Shown: one piece after another, positions 34,395 through 45,775 of the stretch
Layout of the letters: every line of letters begins with the position of its first letter
Position numbering within the stretch: the stretch's first letter is position 1
Position numbers and translations under genes: made by a program
Notes under the pieces: generated by a model
Told to the model about the DNA's origin: nothing
Database searches by the model: none
Seen by the model: only the letters and a program-made list of their open reading frames with translations
NCBI GenBank assembly: GCA_902806565.1
Contig: CADCXA010000048.1
Coordinates: 124,001 to 188,000, forward strand
DNA length: 64,000 nt
Direction: 5' to 3'
Origin: Hypoxylon rubiginosum
Taxonomy: Eukaryota; Ascomycota; Sordariomycetes; Xylariales; Hypoxylaceae

Positions 34395-36662
34395 CTAAAA
34401 ATAGTCGTCGTCGTCGTCATAAGAGCTTTCCTCCATTAAATCAGAGTTCTCTGCCACCGTATCCTTTTCTGACTTATAGAGAACGCGGTTCGGTCTTCGG
34501 GATGTGGACGTAAGTAGTTTCAAGAGGCCGAGTTTAGCTACCGTCGAGTTGCCCGACAGAGAGTTCCTAGACAGGACTCCAAATCTCTTGGGCTTTACCT
34601 TTTGATGTATCCATTTCCGCCTGTGTTTCATCGGTATGGCCATAGGAACATCACCGGTGAAGACTCTAACAGAACGTTCCTGCCCGGGATCGAATAAGGA
34701 AACGTAGCCGGTAGCCGTTCGGTATCTAGCTGGATTCATGATAAAGGGCCGAAAGTCGCGGATAAAATCAGGGACTGCGACGATAGCCACTGGATTCGCC
34801 GGCTCGAAACTGCGCACGCCGGACAGAAACTTACGGCACCACGACTGGATATCATAATGCATCCTCCCCCTCTTGAATCGTGCCCGTTCATATCCAGACA
34901 CGATTTCGCTAATACGCGCGCCGTCGCGGATCATCTGGACATACTCGAGCACCGCTTCCTCGTACTCCCGGCATTGGGCGTGGTAAAAGTGCATAGCGTC
35001 GCTCATTAGCGGAAGAGATGCGCTGAACTGGTGGCGCCCTAGTAGGCTTCGAATAATGATGTTGTACTGATCAAAAGTGGGCTGTATGTGATATGGCTCG
35101 GATGTCATTGCGTTCCAGATCAGTTCCACTGACGAGTTGTGTGGTAATTTGGAGAACATTCCAGCTTGTTTCCACGCCCTGGATGCGGCTGAAGAACCCA
35201 TGATGTAGGTCCATTCCAACAAATCTTGCCAGATAGAGGGTGGTATCGTAATATGGTAGGTTTTCGATATATGATCAACTAGTTGGAAGGCGAGAGCTAT
35301 CTCCCCATTAGAGCCATATGTCTCCACAACTGCTTGCATGAGACGTATTGTAGGCCGTATGCGAAAGGGGCCGCTATCGATTTCATTTCTCTTAATGTCA
35401 CCATCGGGTGCCTCCTTGTAAGTCAACCGTCTTATCCGGATACCGAAGTAATCATCCAATAATCGAGAACCGATAAATCGCAAGGATCCGACTCGTCCAA
35501 AGGCAACCATAAGAGCACAGAGGAGAGGCTCACTCACCCGGTACCCATCTTCTAGGAGTATACCAAGCATTCGTGAGGCAGGGCCTTTTTTTCTCATCGT
35601 CCGCATGAGATCTTCCGCGAAGGCCTGGTCTTTAATAAGTCCAAAACGCAGTCTCCTGAGCCGGGTATTGAATCTCAGCCGATCCAGCCTATAAACACGA
35701 TTTTGAGAAAGGCGAAGCCGTGACCTGTGAAGGTTTCGTGGTATGACCATTCTCCTGATCTTATCGTGGCTCGTATATAGAGGCCGCGTGAGAAAACGTG
35801 CCGCGATAAATTCGGTAAACACTTCGCCGTGTCGCCAGTCGGAGTCTGGGGTATGGCGCAACTCATCCCATATCAACTTGGCACCAGCAGGATCCGAAGC
35901 AGCACCGGCACACCTGAGGAGATAGATGTACTCTTCTACCTGTAAAGCCCGACCCGAGGCCTTCAGCGCTCCTCCGAGAAGCAACATGGTTCGAAGCAGC
36001 TGCGAATATATCTGTCGTACTCCCCAATCGTCGATGGTAGATTCCATACTCAGCACTTGATATACTCCGACGGTTATAAGCGCGTGGCCGATCGGATCGA
36101 CGTCCCTGGCGACGTACAAAGGATCTAACGAGCGAAAAAATTCGGTAAAGGTAGTTCGAGGTAGCATAGCAACGAGCTCTGGTATTTCAGCCTCCCTCAG
36201 ACGCGCTATTTTTTGCAGGTAGATGAGTAGTCTCCGAGTATCTCTTTGTTGTAACGCCTCGAGGGCTCTCCGAAACGGATTAGGGATATGCTCAGCCCGA
36301 TCGTCAGTGGATGATGCCGCAATTCGGGTCCCCGCCGTCTTGAAACTTGCATCTGAGGGTGTGACATCGCGACGACTATCTTCGATCCGAGGTCTCGGGC
36401 CGACTTGGGTGAGAAGGTCGCGGAAGAGTAAGAACTCGTGGTCTGATATGACATCGGCAGAAGGCGTGGTGGTGGCTACGCCTCGGGTCGACGAGGGGAG
36501 GTTCTGACATTGCGAGAGACTATCACGGTATATACAAGAAGGCGCTCTAGAGCGACGTTGTAGACGGAGGCTAATGATCCTCGAACATGTTCCTCTAGGA
36601 GGTACTCGGGTATGGAAAAGGGCTCGATGGCCAAGCGCTACCGTTGAGTTGATAGAGAGCAT
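34395..36662 (-). CDS. Mitochondrial ATPase-expression (Atp13-like) / PPR-type protein
   Basis: A single exon of 755 residues. The N-terminus is rich in Arg, Ser and hydrophobic residues without acidic ones up to about 45, as in a mitochondrial targeting peptide. The middle is made of helical repeat-like segments: EYIYLLRCAGAASDPAGAKLIWDEL near 245-270, and later ones around LMQAVVETYGSNGEIALAFQLVDHI. This resembles fungal proteins annotated with the mitochondrial ATPase expression domain, which act in organelle mRNA maturation or translation. It has a conserved-looking basic C-terminal part and an acidic tail (DDDDDYF). Assignment by memory of the family; a general PPR protein is the alternative. 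Confidence 0.65.
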   Translation of the reverse strand: MLSINSTVALGHRALFHTRVPPRGTCSRIISLRLQRRSRAPSCIYRDSLSQCQNLPSSTRGVATTTPSADVISDHEFLLFRDLLTQVGPRPRIEDSRRDVTPSDASFKTAGTRIAASSTDDRAEHIPNPFRRALEALQQRDTRRLLIYLQKIARLREAEIPELVAMLPRTTFTEFFRSLDPLYVARDVDPIGHALITVGVYQVLSMESTIDDWGVRQIYSQLLRTMLLLGGALKASGRALQVEEYIYLLRCAGAASDPAGAKLIWDELRHTPDSDWRHGEVFTEFIAARFLTRPLYTSHDKIRRMVIPRNLHRSRLRLSQNRVYRLDRLRFNTRLRRLRFGLIKDQAFAEDLMRTMRKKGPASRMLGILLEDGYRVSEPLLCALMVAFGRVGSLRFIGSRLLDDYFGIRIRRLTYKEAPDGDIKRNEIDSGPFRIRPTIRLMQAVVETYGSNGEIALAFQLVDHISKTYHITIPPSIWQDLLEWTYIMGSSAASRAWKQAGMFSKLPHNSSVELIWNAMTSEPYHIQPTFDQYNIIIRSLLGRHQFSASLPLMSDAMHFYHAQCREYEEAVLEYVQMIRDGARISEIVSGYERARFKRGRMHYDIQSWCRKFLSGVRSFEPANPVAIVAVPDFIRDFRPFIMNPARYRTATGYVSLFDPGQERSVRVFTGDVPMAIPMKHRRKWIHQKVKPKRFGVLSRNSLSGNSTVAKLGLLKLLTSTSRRPNRVLYKSEKDTVAENSDLMEESSYDDDDDYF

Positions 36663-37200
36663 TGGCGAAGCTATTTACAAAATACCATGACTGATGATAA
36701 GAGTGTACCGACATAATATAGAGGCAAGGACTAATGCGATTGGTATCAGTATTAGCATATCTTTTCTATGATATGACTTGCGGGGATAGAAGTAGTTGAA
36801 GTTCCAATGTTGCTGACCGTCGGCTAGAGATGTGGGTGGATCTGGGGAATCTTAGGGTGGACCCTTTTATTCATTATTCAATGGTCATAGCTCCGGAGCT
36901 CATAGATCTGGGGTTCTTCAATTAGGTAAGCATCAAACATTAAGCATGTATGCATGTATGCATATATCGGTATGGCTGTTGGGCGGCTGGCGGCTAGCGG
37001 CTAGGCTAAACATGACAGCTGATTATTCTCGCCAAGGATCTCAAGCTACAAATTATCAAATTATCAAGCACTCACAACATTCAAGCCCAATCCAACAACA
37101 GACAGACGATACATCAACCAAAAAGGAAGGAAAAAAAGAAAGGGCATATTCTACTTCATACAAGTAATCATTATATTCCACTTGGTGCACGCACGTCACA
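36663..37200. other. Divergent promoter region
   Basis: 538 bp shared between the Atp13-like gene (-) and LSM3 (+). ATGCATGTATGCAT-type repeats occur near 36945-36965. No gene is supported. Confidence 0.65.
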
Positions 37201-37707
37201 ATGGCCGGAGACGAAGAGGGACCAGCTGCCGGCTCGGTGTCTGAGCCTCTCGATCTTGTACGCCTACTTCTCGATGAGATAGTGTTCGTGAAGTTACGAG
37301 GTGACCGGGAATTACAAGGTCGCCTTCATGTATGTAACCATCATACCTAACATACACATAAATTTCATTCCGGCTTTGTTTTACTAACCGTGTTTCCAAG
37401 GCCTATGACAGCCATATGAATTTGGTTCTGGGCGATGTGGTTGAGACAATTTATGTGGTGGACGAAGATGACGAGGATGAGGAAATCAGAGTAAGTGGTC
37501 TCTTTCCCAGCAGGCCACAGGCCGCAGATAACATGTCAAACATAACATGACTAACTCACTACTATAGACAACGACTAAGAAATCCGAGATGTTATTCGTA
37601 CGAGGTACGTTGCCACCACTTTCCTTATTTCATCTCGTGGGCTCTTTGTCTAATACGCAGTCTCAGGCGATAGTGTGGTACTCGTCTCGCCCCAGGCCTC
37701 ATCGTGA
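37201..37707 (+). CDS. LSM3: LSM3, U6 snRNA-associated Sm-like protein
   Basis: Exons 37201-37329, 37401-37490, 37568-37604 and 37667-37707 give 98 residues, normal for LSm3. It is a subunit of the Lsm1-7 ring (mRNA decay) and the Lsm2-8 ring (U6 snRNA). Sm1 covers [23 protein letters not shown] and on through [14 protein letters not shown]; Sm2 is [13 protein letters not shown]. An acidic loop (DEDDEDEE) separates them. The three introns (71, 77 and 62 nt) all have GT-AG ends and together restore the full Sm fold. The tiny third exon (37 nt) makes this gene easy to miss by ORF search. Confidence 0.93.
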
Positions 37708-38653
37708 GCATCGCTTGCGTGAGTGTCGTCCACTATATTCAACACGCCCAGTCTAGCCAAAAACCTCATCCCCATATTTGATAGAACCGACACAGATTCG
37801 ACCTAATGAGTGGAACTTGGGTTTTGAGGCAAGCGAGGTCAGGTAGGCCCCCTTTGACCGAGTATTTGGAGATTAGCTTCAGGGACAGAGAGCAAAAGGC
37901 ATCGGGTTATAAGCCTTAGAATCAATGGCAGGAATTCCCACCACTTACTTATGCAGCCCACCGAGACACAATGACGATGCTAAGTTGCTAGGTTATAAAG
38001 TCTTTCAGCCTCATACCGTACCGTACCGAGCGTGCTACCTTTAGTCTCTTCCATTCAATACTACCTACCTAGGTACATACATAGCATGTCCATGCTGCAG
38101 GAATCAGGCACTGGTAGCCGCAATACGTCTGCCCAGATTCCCGTTGGCTCGTTAATGCGACGTGGTCAGGCATCCCCACGCCCGCCTTATCAAAGCCCAC
38201 TTTCAGATAGCTTTCCCCCGGTGCTTCATCTGAGGTCCGAACGCCAGCTTATCTTCCAGACTCCCTTATCTTTCTTTACTCCGCCTATGATGATTGATCC
38301 ATTTCTGCGGTCACTTCCGCCTAGGAAACCAATCCCCGTATCGTTACATTACCTAGGTAGGTATACAATGTTTCCACAGTCATAATATGAGGTCCCTTTG
38401 TGGTATTCCTACGTCTGTTCATCCATGATGCGCAGCTGTTAGATTTCGATCCCAGTCCCCGCCACATACGCCCTCAGCTGCGAGGGGTTCCTATAAGTAG
38501 AACCCCGGTATCATCCCGTGGAGATATGAAATAGCTTTCATATCACGTTTGTTCACTGCTATCTTTTCTGCCGAAGGGTTTTCAACAAGCTGGGCGTTAT
38601 ACTACTTGTTCTATTTACTCGTATCCCGTCTTACGAGACTTGTAAACAAGGCC
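37708..38653. other. Intergenic
   Basis: Spacer between LSM3 and the first Dal5-like transporter, both on plus. Contains TACCTAGGTA elements near 38066 and 38351 and a TATA-like CTATAAGTAG near 38489. No gene is supported. Confidence 0.6.
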
Positions 38654-40445
38654 ATGGCTACCATAGATTCCGAAAAGATGGAGAAAGGGGAGCCGGCGCC
38701 CCAATTAGCCAACGTCGATGTCGATGCGGCACTAGAATACCTCAACCACGAAGGCACCACTGTCATGACGGAGGTCAATGAGAAGGCGCTTGTCAGAAAA
38801 CTCGATCTCACAATCGTACCTCTTATGTGTTGGTCTATACAGTTAACTGCAGTCCTATAACAGTCGTTTAACAATTCACTAGGGGCTTGCTACAATCTTC
38901 AGTACTTGGATAAGACGTTAAGTATGCCAACCCCTTTCCACTTCCCTCGAGAAAGCAGTCAGCTTATTATGAGGTAGTCAACTATGCCAACGTCATGGGA
39001 CTTCAAGAGGATACCGGCATTACTGGAAATCAGTTCTCCTTGCTAGCCACGCTGTTCTACGTCACGTATCTGGCGTTCGAGTTTCCAACAGGCTATCTTA
39101 TGCAGAGGCTCCCCACGGCAAAATACCTTGGGGCCAACGTAATCCTTTGGGTAAGGAAACACCTCGCCTTCCATAACTGTTCCCCGTGTGAATTTTTCAT
39201 ACATCCATTGCTGGCACATAAGTGGTCTAGGTACCATACGTCCATATTAGCTAACCTGGCTGATTCAGGGATTGGTGGTTACTTTAAACGCGGCGGCCAA
39301 GAACTGGGCGGCTCTTGCTACCCTCCGAGTTCTTCTGGGTTGCTTCGAGTCTGCGATAGCACCGGCGCTCATCCTGGTAACGAGCATGTGGTACAAGAAA
39401 TCGGAACAGCCGGCACGTGTTGGATTCTGGTACGTCGGGACGGGAACGGGGACAATCATCGGAGCCCTCACGTCCTTCGGCTTCCAGCACTACGAGTCGG
39501 ACGTATTCACGCCGTGGCAGATCATGTTTCTCTTATTTGGGCTCATTACTATCGTGGTCGGTATCATCGTCGTCATCTTCATGCCCGATAACCCGATGAG
39601 TTCTCGTCTGAGCAGAGAAGAGAAGATCTGGGCGATCGAGCGTCTCCGAGAGAACCAGACCGGTATCGAAAACAAGCATTTCAAGTTTTCTCAGGTCAAG
39701 GAATGCTTTTCCGACCCTCAGACTTGGCTAATCGCTTTTATTACCGTCACGACCAACATACCTAACGGAGCGGTCAGCAGCTTTCAAGCAACAATAATCA
39801 AGGGGTTCGGATACACCTCCAAGGAGACCGCTCTATTGTCCATTCCCTCGGGTGTGGTCGCTTGCATAGCGGTTATTTCGGGCGGTCTTTGCTCGTCGAG
39901 ATTTAACGTCCGGGGGCCTATCATCTGCATCATCCTTCTCATCGGGGGCATCCTCGGCGGCTCCCTCCTAGCGTTCTCGAACCCGAGCAACAAGGGCGCC
40001 CTGCTAACAGGAAACTACCTGACCAACGTCATCGGCGCCTCGCTGCCGCTGCTCTACTCGTACTCGGCGGCCAACTACGCGGGCCACACGAAGAAGGTGA
40101 CCATGAACGCCGTCGTCCTCATCTCCTTCTGCCTGGGCAACATCATCGGCCCCCTCACCTTCCGCGAGGCGGACAAGCCGCAGTACCTGCCCGCCAAGGC
40201 TGTGATCGTGGGCTCGACAGCCGTGGCGATCCTAGCGACGTGCGTGCTTATGGCCTACTACATATGGGAGAACAAGAGGCGAGACCGACTGCACGCGGGC
40301 GTCGGACACAAGGAGAACAGCGAGTTTTTCGATCTGACCGATCGCGAGAATAAGGAGTTCCGGGTAAGTCGCCGTTACTCTACAGCTACTAGCTAATATA
40401 TAAGTCACTTGTTTGCTAATCTACGATTCATAGTACCGATGGTAG
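38654..40445 (+). CDS. Dal5-family (anion:cation symporter) MFS transporter, copy 1
   Basis: Exons 38654-38828, 38883-38921, 38978-39150, 39269-40363 and 40434-40445 give 497 residues. The family imports allantoate, nicotinate, pantothenate, biotin precursors and other organic anions at the plasma membrane. Typical segments appear only after splicing: IVPLMWACYNLQYLDKTLINYANVMG across exons 1-3, YLMQRLPTAKYLGANVILWG across exons 3-4, the NPMSSRLSREEK loop, and YAGHTKKVTMNAVVLISFCLGNIIGP. The last exon encodes only YRW plus stop, finishing the usual FRY end. The first donor, GTTGGT, is atypical. Substrate unknown. Confidence 0.87.
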
Positions 40446-40683
40446 TTTCGATATTTTGTATGGTCACAAAAGGGGGCTAAAGATTACACGTGCGATTGAC
40501 AAATCATCAGCGACACAATCAGATCAAATACATTTATTATCCAAGGAGCTATACAGTCTCGCAAATATGAAATAACTTAATAATATATCATATTACTATT
40601 GTTTTATCACTAGATGCCCTCGCTTTGTGTCTAGTAAGGTGGGTGATTGTCTGGGTACCTAGGGTACCCTTCTAGTCAGACCC

Positions 40684-40905
40684 TTAATTGTCCAGCAGTG
40701 AGAGCAAATATGGAATAAGAAGCGAGTAAACGACCATGAATGCGCTGCAGAAGATAGCAGCCATCTGCAAAAAAAGACGACCGAGTCCTATGTCGCGGAA
40801 TCCGTCAAGATTCTGGACAAGAGTAAGGAGCACGAATGCTGAATAGGCATAGATCATGTAAAGCAGAATCCCCACTCCCATATCGTCTGTCGTCTCTTCG
40901 ACCAT
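40684..40905 (-). CDS. Putative small membrane protein
   Basis: A single exon of 73 residues with an acidic start (MVEETTDDMG) and two or three hydrophobic segments (about 10-30 and 45-70). Codon choice looks coding-like. It lies between the 3' ends of two converging Dal5-like transporters. It could be a real small protein or a remnant of a transporter; I recognise no family. Confidence 0.35.
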   Translation of the reverse strand: MVEETTDDMGVGILLYMIYAYSAFVLLTLVQNLDGFRDIGLGRLFLQMAAIFCSAFMVVYSLLIPYLLSLLDN

Positions 40906-41154
40906 TTTCTTAGGTGCCTGTCTGCTTTTAGGTGGGCTTGTCTTGATTTTATTTAGTTCGTTGTGGTGGCTAAGTAGTCCTTTTCTCTTTTACCTCCTTT
41001 TTTTAATGCGGGTTTACGAGAAAGACTGCGACATCACAATGTCTTTGATATTTCGTGGAATAAAGAGGCGGTTAGGTAACAACTGAAATACAATAGTTTG
41101 AGAGCCAGAAGATTGAGTATGGATTTTCTAGTCATCGAGTTATAGAACGTAGCA

Positions 41155-43133
41155 TTACAATACGTACCTGAACCCCTTGTTGTCCAACTCGGTTACGTCT
41201 TGCATGCCTTGTTCGATCGCTTCTTTCTCTTGCTCTTCCGAAAGTCCCGAGCTAGTTGTGGCAGCTTCTCGATCCCTCTTCTTGTTTACAGCATACATGT
41301 ATAGGTATAGCACGATAACCATAACCGTCTTCATAGAATAACCAATGAGCATCCTAGACACCATTAGAATTAGTCGAGTGCAGATAGGGGTAAGTGTAGT
41401 TGCAGGATACTTACGCGACGTAGGCTGAAGTATAGAACGGCGCTTCTGTTTCGATGAAAGTCTGCGGGCCTATGATGTTCCCAATACAGTAGCCTACGAA
41501 AAGGAAGGCCCCCGTAAGCTGCTTTTTGGTGTAGCCGGCCACGTTGCTACTCACCATCGTCAAGCTCAGACTGAAGCCGACCGATTGAAATGAACACAAC
41601 CAGAGCGCGACGAGTCGACTCCAGCTATTATCAGTCCCGTCAGGTCCAACGGGCAACCGGACTAACGCCGCGCTGCAGCCAACGCAGACGAGATTACCCA
41701 CCAACATGACAGCGCAGCGCATATTGGGAAAGCGAGAGCTGATCCAGCCGGAAACGAGAAGGGAAGTGACTTGAACCACGTTCCCCGGGATTTGTAAGTA
41801 CTGCGTTTCGAGTACATCAAAACCAAATGTCTCCAAGATGATCGAGGCGAACTGTATAATCAAACGTCGTATGTTAGCTGTTGATTGCTCATACTCAGAA
41901 GACCTAGGCATCTTACACTCGACTGGGCAGCGTTCGGAATCTGCGCCGCGATGGACATGACGAACAGAATCCAGGTCTTGGGATCACGGAGACACTGCCA
42001 CATCTGGTACGACTTGAAGTGGTGGTTCTTCACGCCTTGCCTGTTCATAGCCACACGCTCGACGGCGACAATCTTCTGTCTCTCGTTCAAGAATCGTGCC
42101 GTCGACGGAATATCGGGCATGAATATTAGGAATATAATCCCCCAAGCTAGACTTATGGAGCCGAACACGATGAAGATGTACATCCACGGCGATAGACCAG
42201 AGGTGATGTGGCCAATCTGTTTATGTTAATATCGAATAGAATACCCGAAGCGTTACGGCACAGAAAGTGTTTCTAGAGCGGAGATATGAAGAGCATAGAG
42301 TCTCACGTACTGCGTATTTGTTAAAACCCAAACTCTTGACCTGAGATGGTATAAGATACGACATGAGTACTCACCAGCGTAACCAAGTAGACCACCGCAA
42401 ATCCCAGCAATTCCATTCATGCTATAATACGTCGTTAACCGCATCGGCTGCTCATCCTGACGCCACCACATCGAGAGGACGAGAACGAAGCCGGGGTTTA
42501 CAGCGGCCTCGCAGCATCCAAGGAAGAACCGATTCACGGCTAGCCCCGCGAAGCTCTTGCAAGCAGGCGTGACGATAGTGAGCAAACCCCATGCTGAAAC
42601 CTTGTTAGTTAAAACTGCCCATGCGCGCGACGAGAAGGGGTATCAATCTAACCCAGTACACTGCTGCCGATGAACTTCCCGACTGGGAGCCTCTGGAGCA
42701 GATAGCCCGCAGGCCATTGAGCTACCAAGTAGCCTAACGAGACCCAACGAGTCAGCATGTTCGTCTCATTATTTAGGCATTTAAGAATTTCCATACCGAA
42801 GTAAAATATGGAAAGCGACCACGAGTAGTCTTGTCCGTGCAAGTTGGTCCCTTGTCGCAGGCCAAAGACACTTGCAAAATTGACACTGGACTTATCGAGA
42901 TACTGCAAGAGGTAAGTCCCCATGAGGAGCGGCAGTATGTGCCAGTCGATCCTACGCAGCACCTGGCGCGCCTCACGAGGATCGAGGTTCGTGGCATCTT
43001 GTCTTCGGTAGAGCTCGTACGCATCGTCAAGGTCTTTGGATGAGGCCGACGACCTCTCTTCTTCTATAGGCGCTAGACCGGGTGCACCGAGTCCCCTGCT
43101 CGACTTGTCTTCGACTGCCAACTTTTCATCCAT
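41155..43133 (-). CDS. Dal5-family MFS transporter, copy 2 (one junction does not splice in frame)
   Basis: Exons, in reading order, 43133-42797, 42733-42653, 42593 to about 42376, 42216-41917, 41851-41415 and 41353-41155, giving about 523 residues. Conserved segments are intact: SIFYFGYLVAQWPAGYLLQRLPVGKF, CCEAAVNPGFVLVLSMWW, PWMYIFIVFGSISLAWGI, NVAGYTKKQLTGAFLFVGYCIGNIIGP and the family end FRYVL. One problem: exon 3 ends GGT TAC GCT, and the family sequence continues in phase at ATT GGC CAC (42216), but the only good donor (GTGAGT at 42374) leaves one extra G, shifting frame by one. No tidy alternative was found. Either splicing is unusual, a microexon exists, or the copy is frameshifted. 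The first intron (42734-42796) is 63 nt, stop-free and in frame. Confidence 0.75.
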
Positions 43134-44061
43134 TGTTTCTTTAGAACTTGATGGACAGCTGGAACATGAGACTTAGTATAAGACAGACTTACAAGATGTA
43201 TGCCGCCATGATATACATGTCAGTCGCGCCCCTGACTAACCCCCCTCTTGCCTAGAACATCTCCGCAGAGCAGGCCCTCGATAAGACTTACAAGGAAGCC
43301 CACGATGCTACCTAATGATTAGTGGCGCAACCCAAGAGTTGGTGTTATCTCAGGTAGGATCTAGTAACGGGGTACAGAAATAACGGTGATAGGAAATATA
43401 CCGATGCGGGGAAAGTTGCGAGCAAATCAATATGAAAGGCGTAATGCAGATGGAATGTCTTCTCTTCTGTGTTGAGTTTGTCTCTTGTTTCTGATGCCAT
43501 GCCAACTCCTAGGTGGTATGTATGAGCGTGATAATCAAATATATACCCCATACTCTCTATACGGAGTTAGTCGTAATTGTACTATTGGTTTCGACCAGGT
43601 GGAATTGATCAGAAATATGACACAGTATAAGTAGTTCGGATATATGCGAATCCAAGTTGAATATTCCTGTAGGTATGCCCTCTCATTTTGATAAGCTCCC
43701 CTGTCTCTTATAAGTTGAGGAGTATTATATGACCAACTAAGCAACTCTCTTACTCCATGCTTATGGAAACTCAAGCAGGTAACTCTAAGTTGAAGTTTCT
43801 CTACACAATATCTTAGTAGATAAAGGTGAAGCCTCAAGGTAGGGAGTTATAGTTGTGAGCTGGTGCGTGAGTTGTGAGATTGAATGTTATTGTATAGATA
43901 AACCCACATATTATTGCTATAAGATATATACGCATGTATCGGAATATCCACTAACGAAAAAGCTGAGACCACCTCAATTAAGACCCGCAATAGATGCCCG
44001 AAGGGAAATTCTTGAGAAGAGCTTCATCCTACAATTTCTAGTATAGGCGCAAATCACATCA
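43134..44061. other. Divergent intergenic region
   Basis: AT-rich spacer between the second Dal5-like gene (-) and the uL15m gene (+). No gene is supported. Confidence 0.6.
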
Positions 44062-45026
44062 ATGCCTCCACGAATACCGGCTCGGCTGACAGCTCAATGC
44101 TGTAGAGCTTCAATTGAGCGATCCAGCTCTTCATCCCTCGTGGGATTGTTCGGCGCCCTCTCCATTCAGACCCGGAACGCCTCTATCCTCGCGAGCCTGT
44201 CCGACAACCCGGGTGCGCACCAGAAACGTATTCGTCTCGGTCGCGGTCCGTCTTCGGGGAAGGGAAAGACGTCGGGAAGAGGTCATAAGGGTCAGAAGCA
44301 GCATGGAAAGGTCAAGCCGTGGTTCCAGGGTGGTCAGACACCTTTGGTCGTCCAGAGGGGAAGGCTTGGATTCGAAAACTTGTAGGACTCCAGCGCCATT
44401 GATTTGTCCTTGTAGTGGCGCCCCCAACTGACAATTTCGATAGTCGCGCACCTATCATGTCCGAAGTCAACCTCGACAAGCTGCAAGAATGGATTGATGC
44501 CGGCCGCATCGACGCTACGCAGAAGATCACCCCGAAAGAGCTGATACAGTCGAATCTTATTGGAACGATCAAGGACGGAGTCAAGCTGTTGGCTAGGGGC
44601 GCGGACTCCCTGAAACAGCCGATTGACATCGTGGTCTCTCGCGCATCCGCCTCGGCGATCGATGCGGTGGAGAACGCAGGAGGCAAGATCATGACGCGAT
44701 ACTACACCAAGCAGGCCATAAGGCGGCTGGTGCAGGGCAAGAGTTTCCACACGGACGAGCCGCTGCCTACGGGCCCGGAGCACGTAGGACCGGTGCTGGA
44801 GCAGGTGCGGCAGAGGGGGTTCTTCTACAGGCTGCCGGACCCGACGTCGCGTTGGGACGTCGAGTACTACCGGGACCCGGCGCACCGGGGGTACATGAGC
44901 CACGCGCTGCAGCCGGGCGAGTCGCCGAGTTTGTTCTTCAGGGTGCCGCCGGCGCAGCTGTCCAAGCAGCAGAAGAAGCAGAAGGGGGCCAAGCAAGAAG
45001 ACACGAAACTGTGGGAGAAGCTATAG
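44062..45026 (+). CDS. MRPL10: Mitochondrial large-subunit ribosomal protein uL15m (MRPL10)
   Basis: Exons 44062-44381 and 44444-45026 give 300 residues. The 62-nt intron joins GFENF to [13 protein letters not shown]; its donor GTAGGA is weak but the branch site (CTGAC) and frame are good. A mitochondrial targeting-like start (about 1-40, Arg and Ser rich) precedes the L15 core: [24 protein letters not shown], then a Gly-rich segment, then the [21 protein letters not shown] strand-helix. The long C-terminal extension (about 215-300) is normal for fungal mitochondrial L15. Confidence 0.9.
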
Positions 45027-45775
45027 ATATTTCGCACCCGAAGAATGTACCATATTGTACTTCGTACCGCACAAGCAAATATGTTATGATCTATAACGAA
45101 TATTTGCCTACTCCTTCATATATATGACCCGTTCGCATATATGGAGGGTCTTGTCTTTATATATCAGCCCCTTAGAGCAGGGCTATATATCTATCTTTTA
45201 CTTCCCAGTCTGCCAGTCAGGATGAATCCATTATATAACCCCTTTAAGCCTTACTGCCATGATGTGGCTGAGTGCCTGCTATAATGACTCCACCGGGATA
45301 ACTTAGCTCGCCACGCTGATCCATCTGTCCATCTCCAGCTGTAGGTACCTATTAAGCCCCACCCTGTCCCACCTGTACTCCCCACAGTGTTTCAGGGTTT
45401 CAGCGCAGGTAGAGCTTCCCAAGGTCGTCGTAAGTACAGGCTCCATTCGTAGCATACGCACGCATTCAGTACTCGAACAATCCGTCACCATTCTTCTCTT
45501 TTCCCACATCGTATGCGATTTTTAAGACACATGTCTTTGCCTCGGTTCCTTTAACCTCGTCATTTCATTGCAATTCATCTTAATTTTCCTGGATGGTTCG
45601 TTTAATCTAGGTTGGTTATTACGAACCTATTACGACATCTCGACATCTCGTACCTCCCAAGACAAGCTCGCGATCGTCCTCGGCCGGCTGCATCGATCAG
45701 TACCACCAACACCACCACCAACCCTACTTCTTAGTTCACGATTGCATATAGCAAACCACCCCTCAGGGCGCAGCG
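45027..45775. other. Intergenic
   Basis: 3' side of uL15m and promoter of MVP1, AT-rich at the left and pyrimidine-rich at the right. No gene is supported. Confidence 0.6.
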
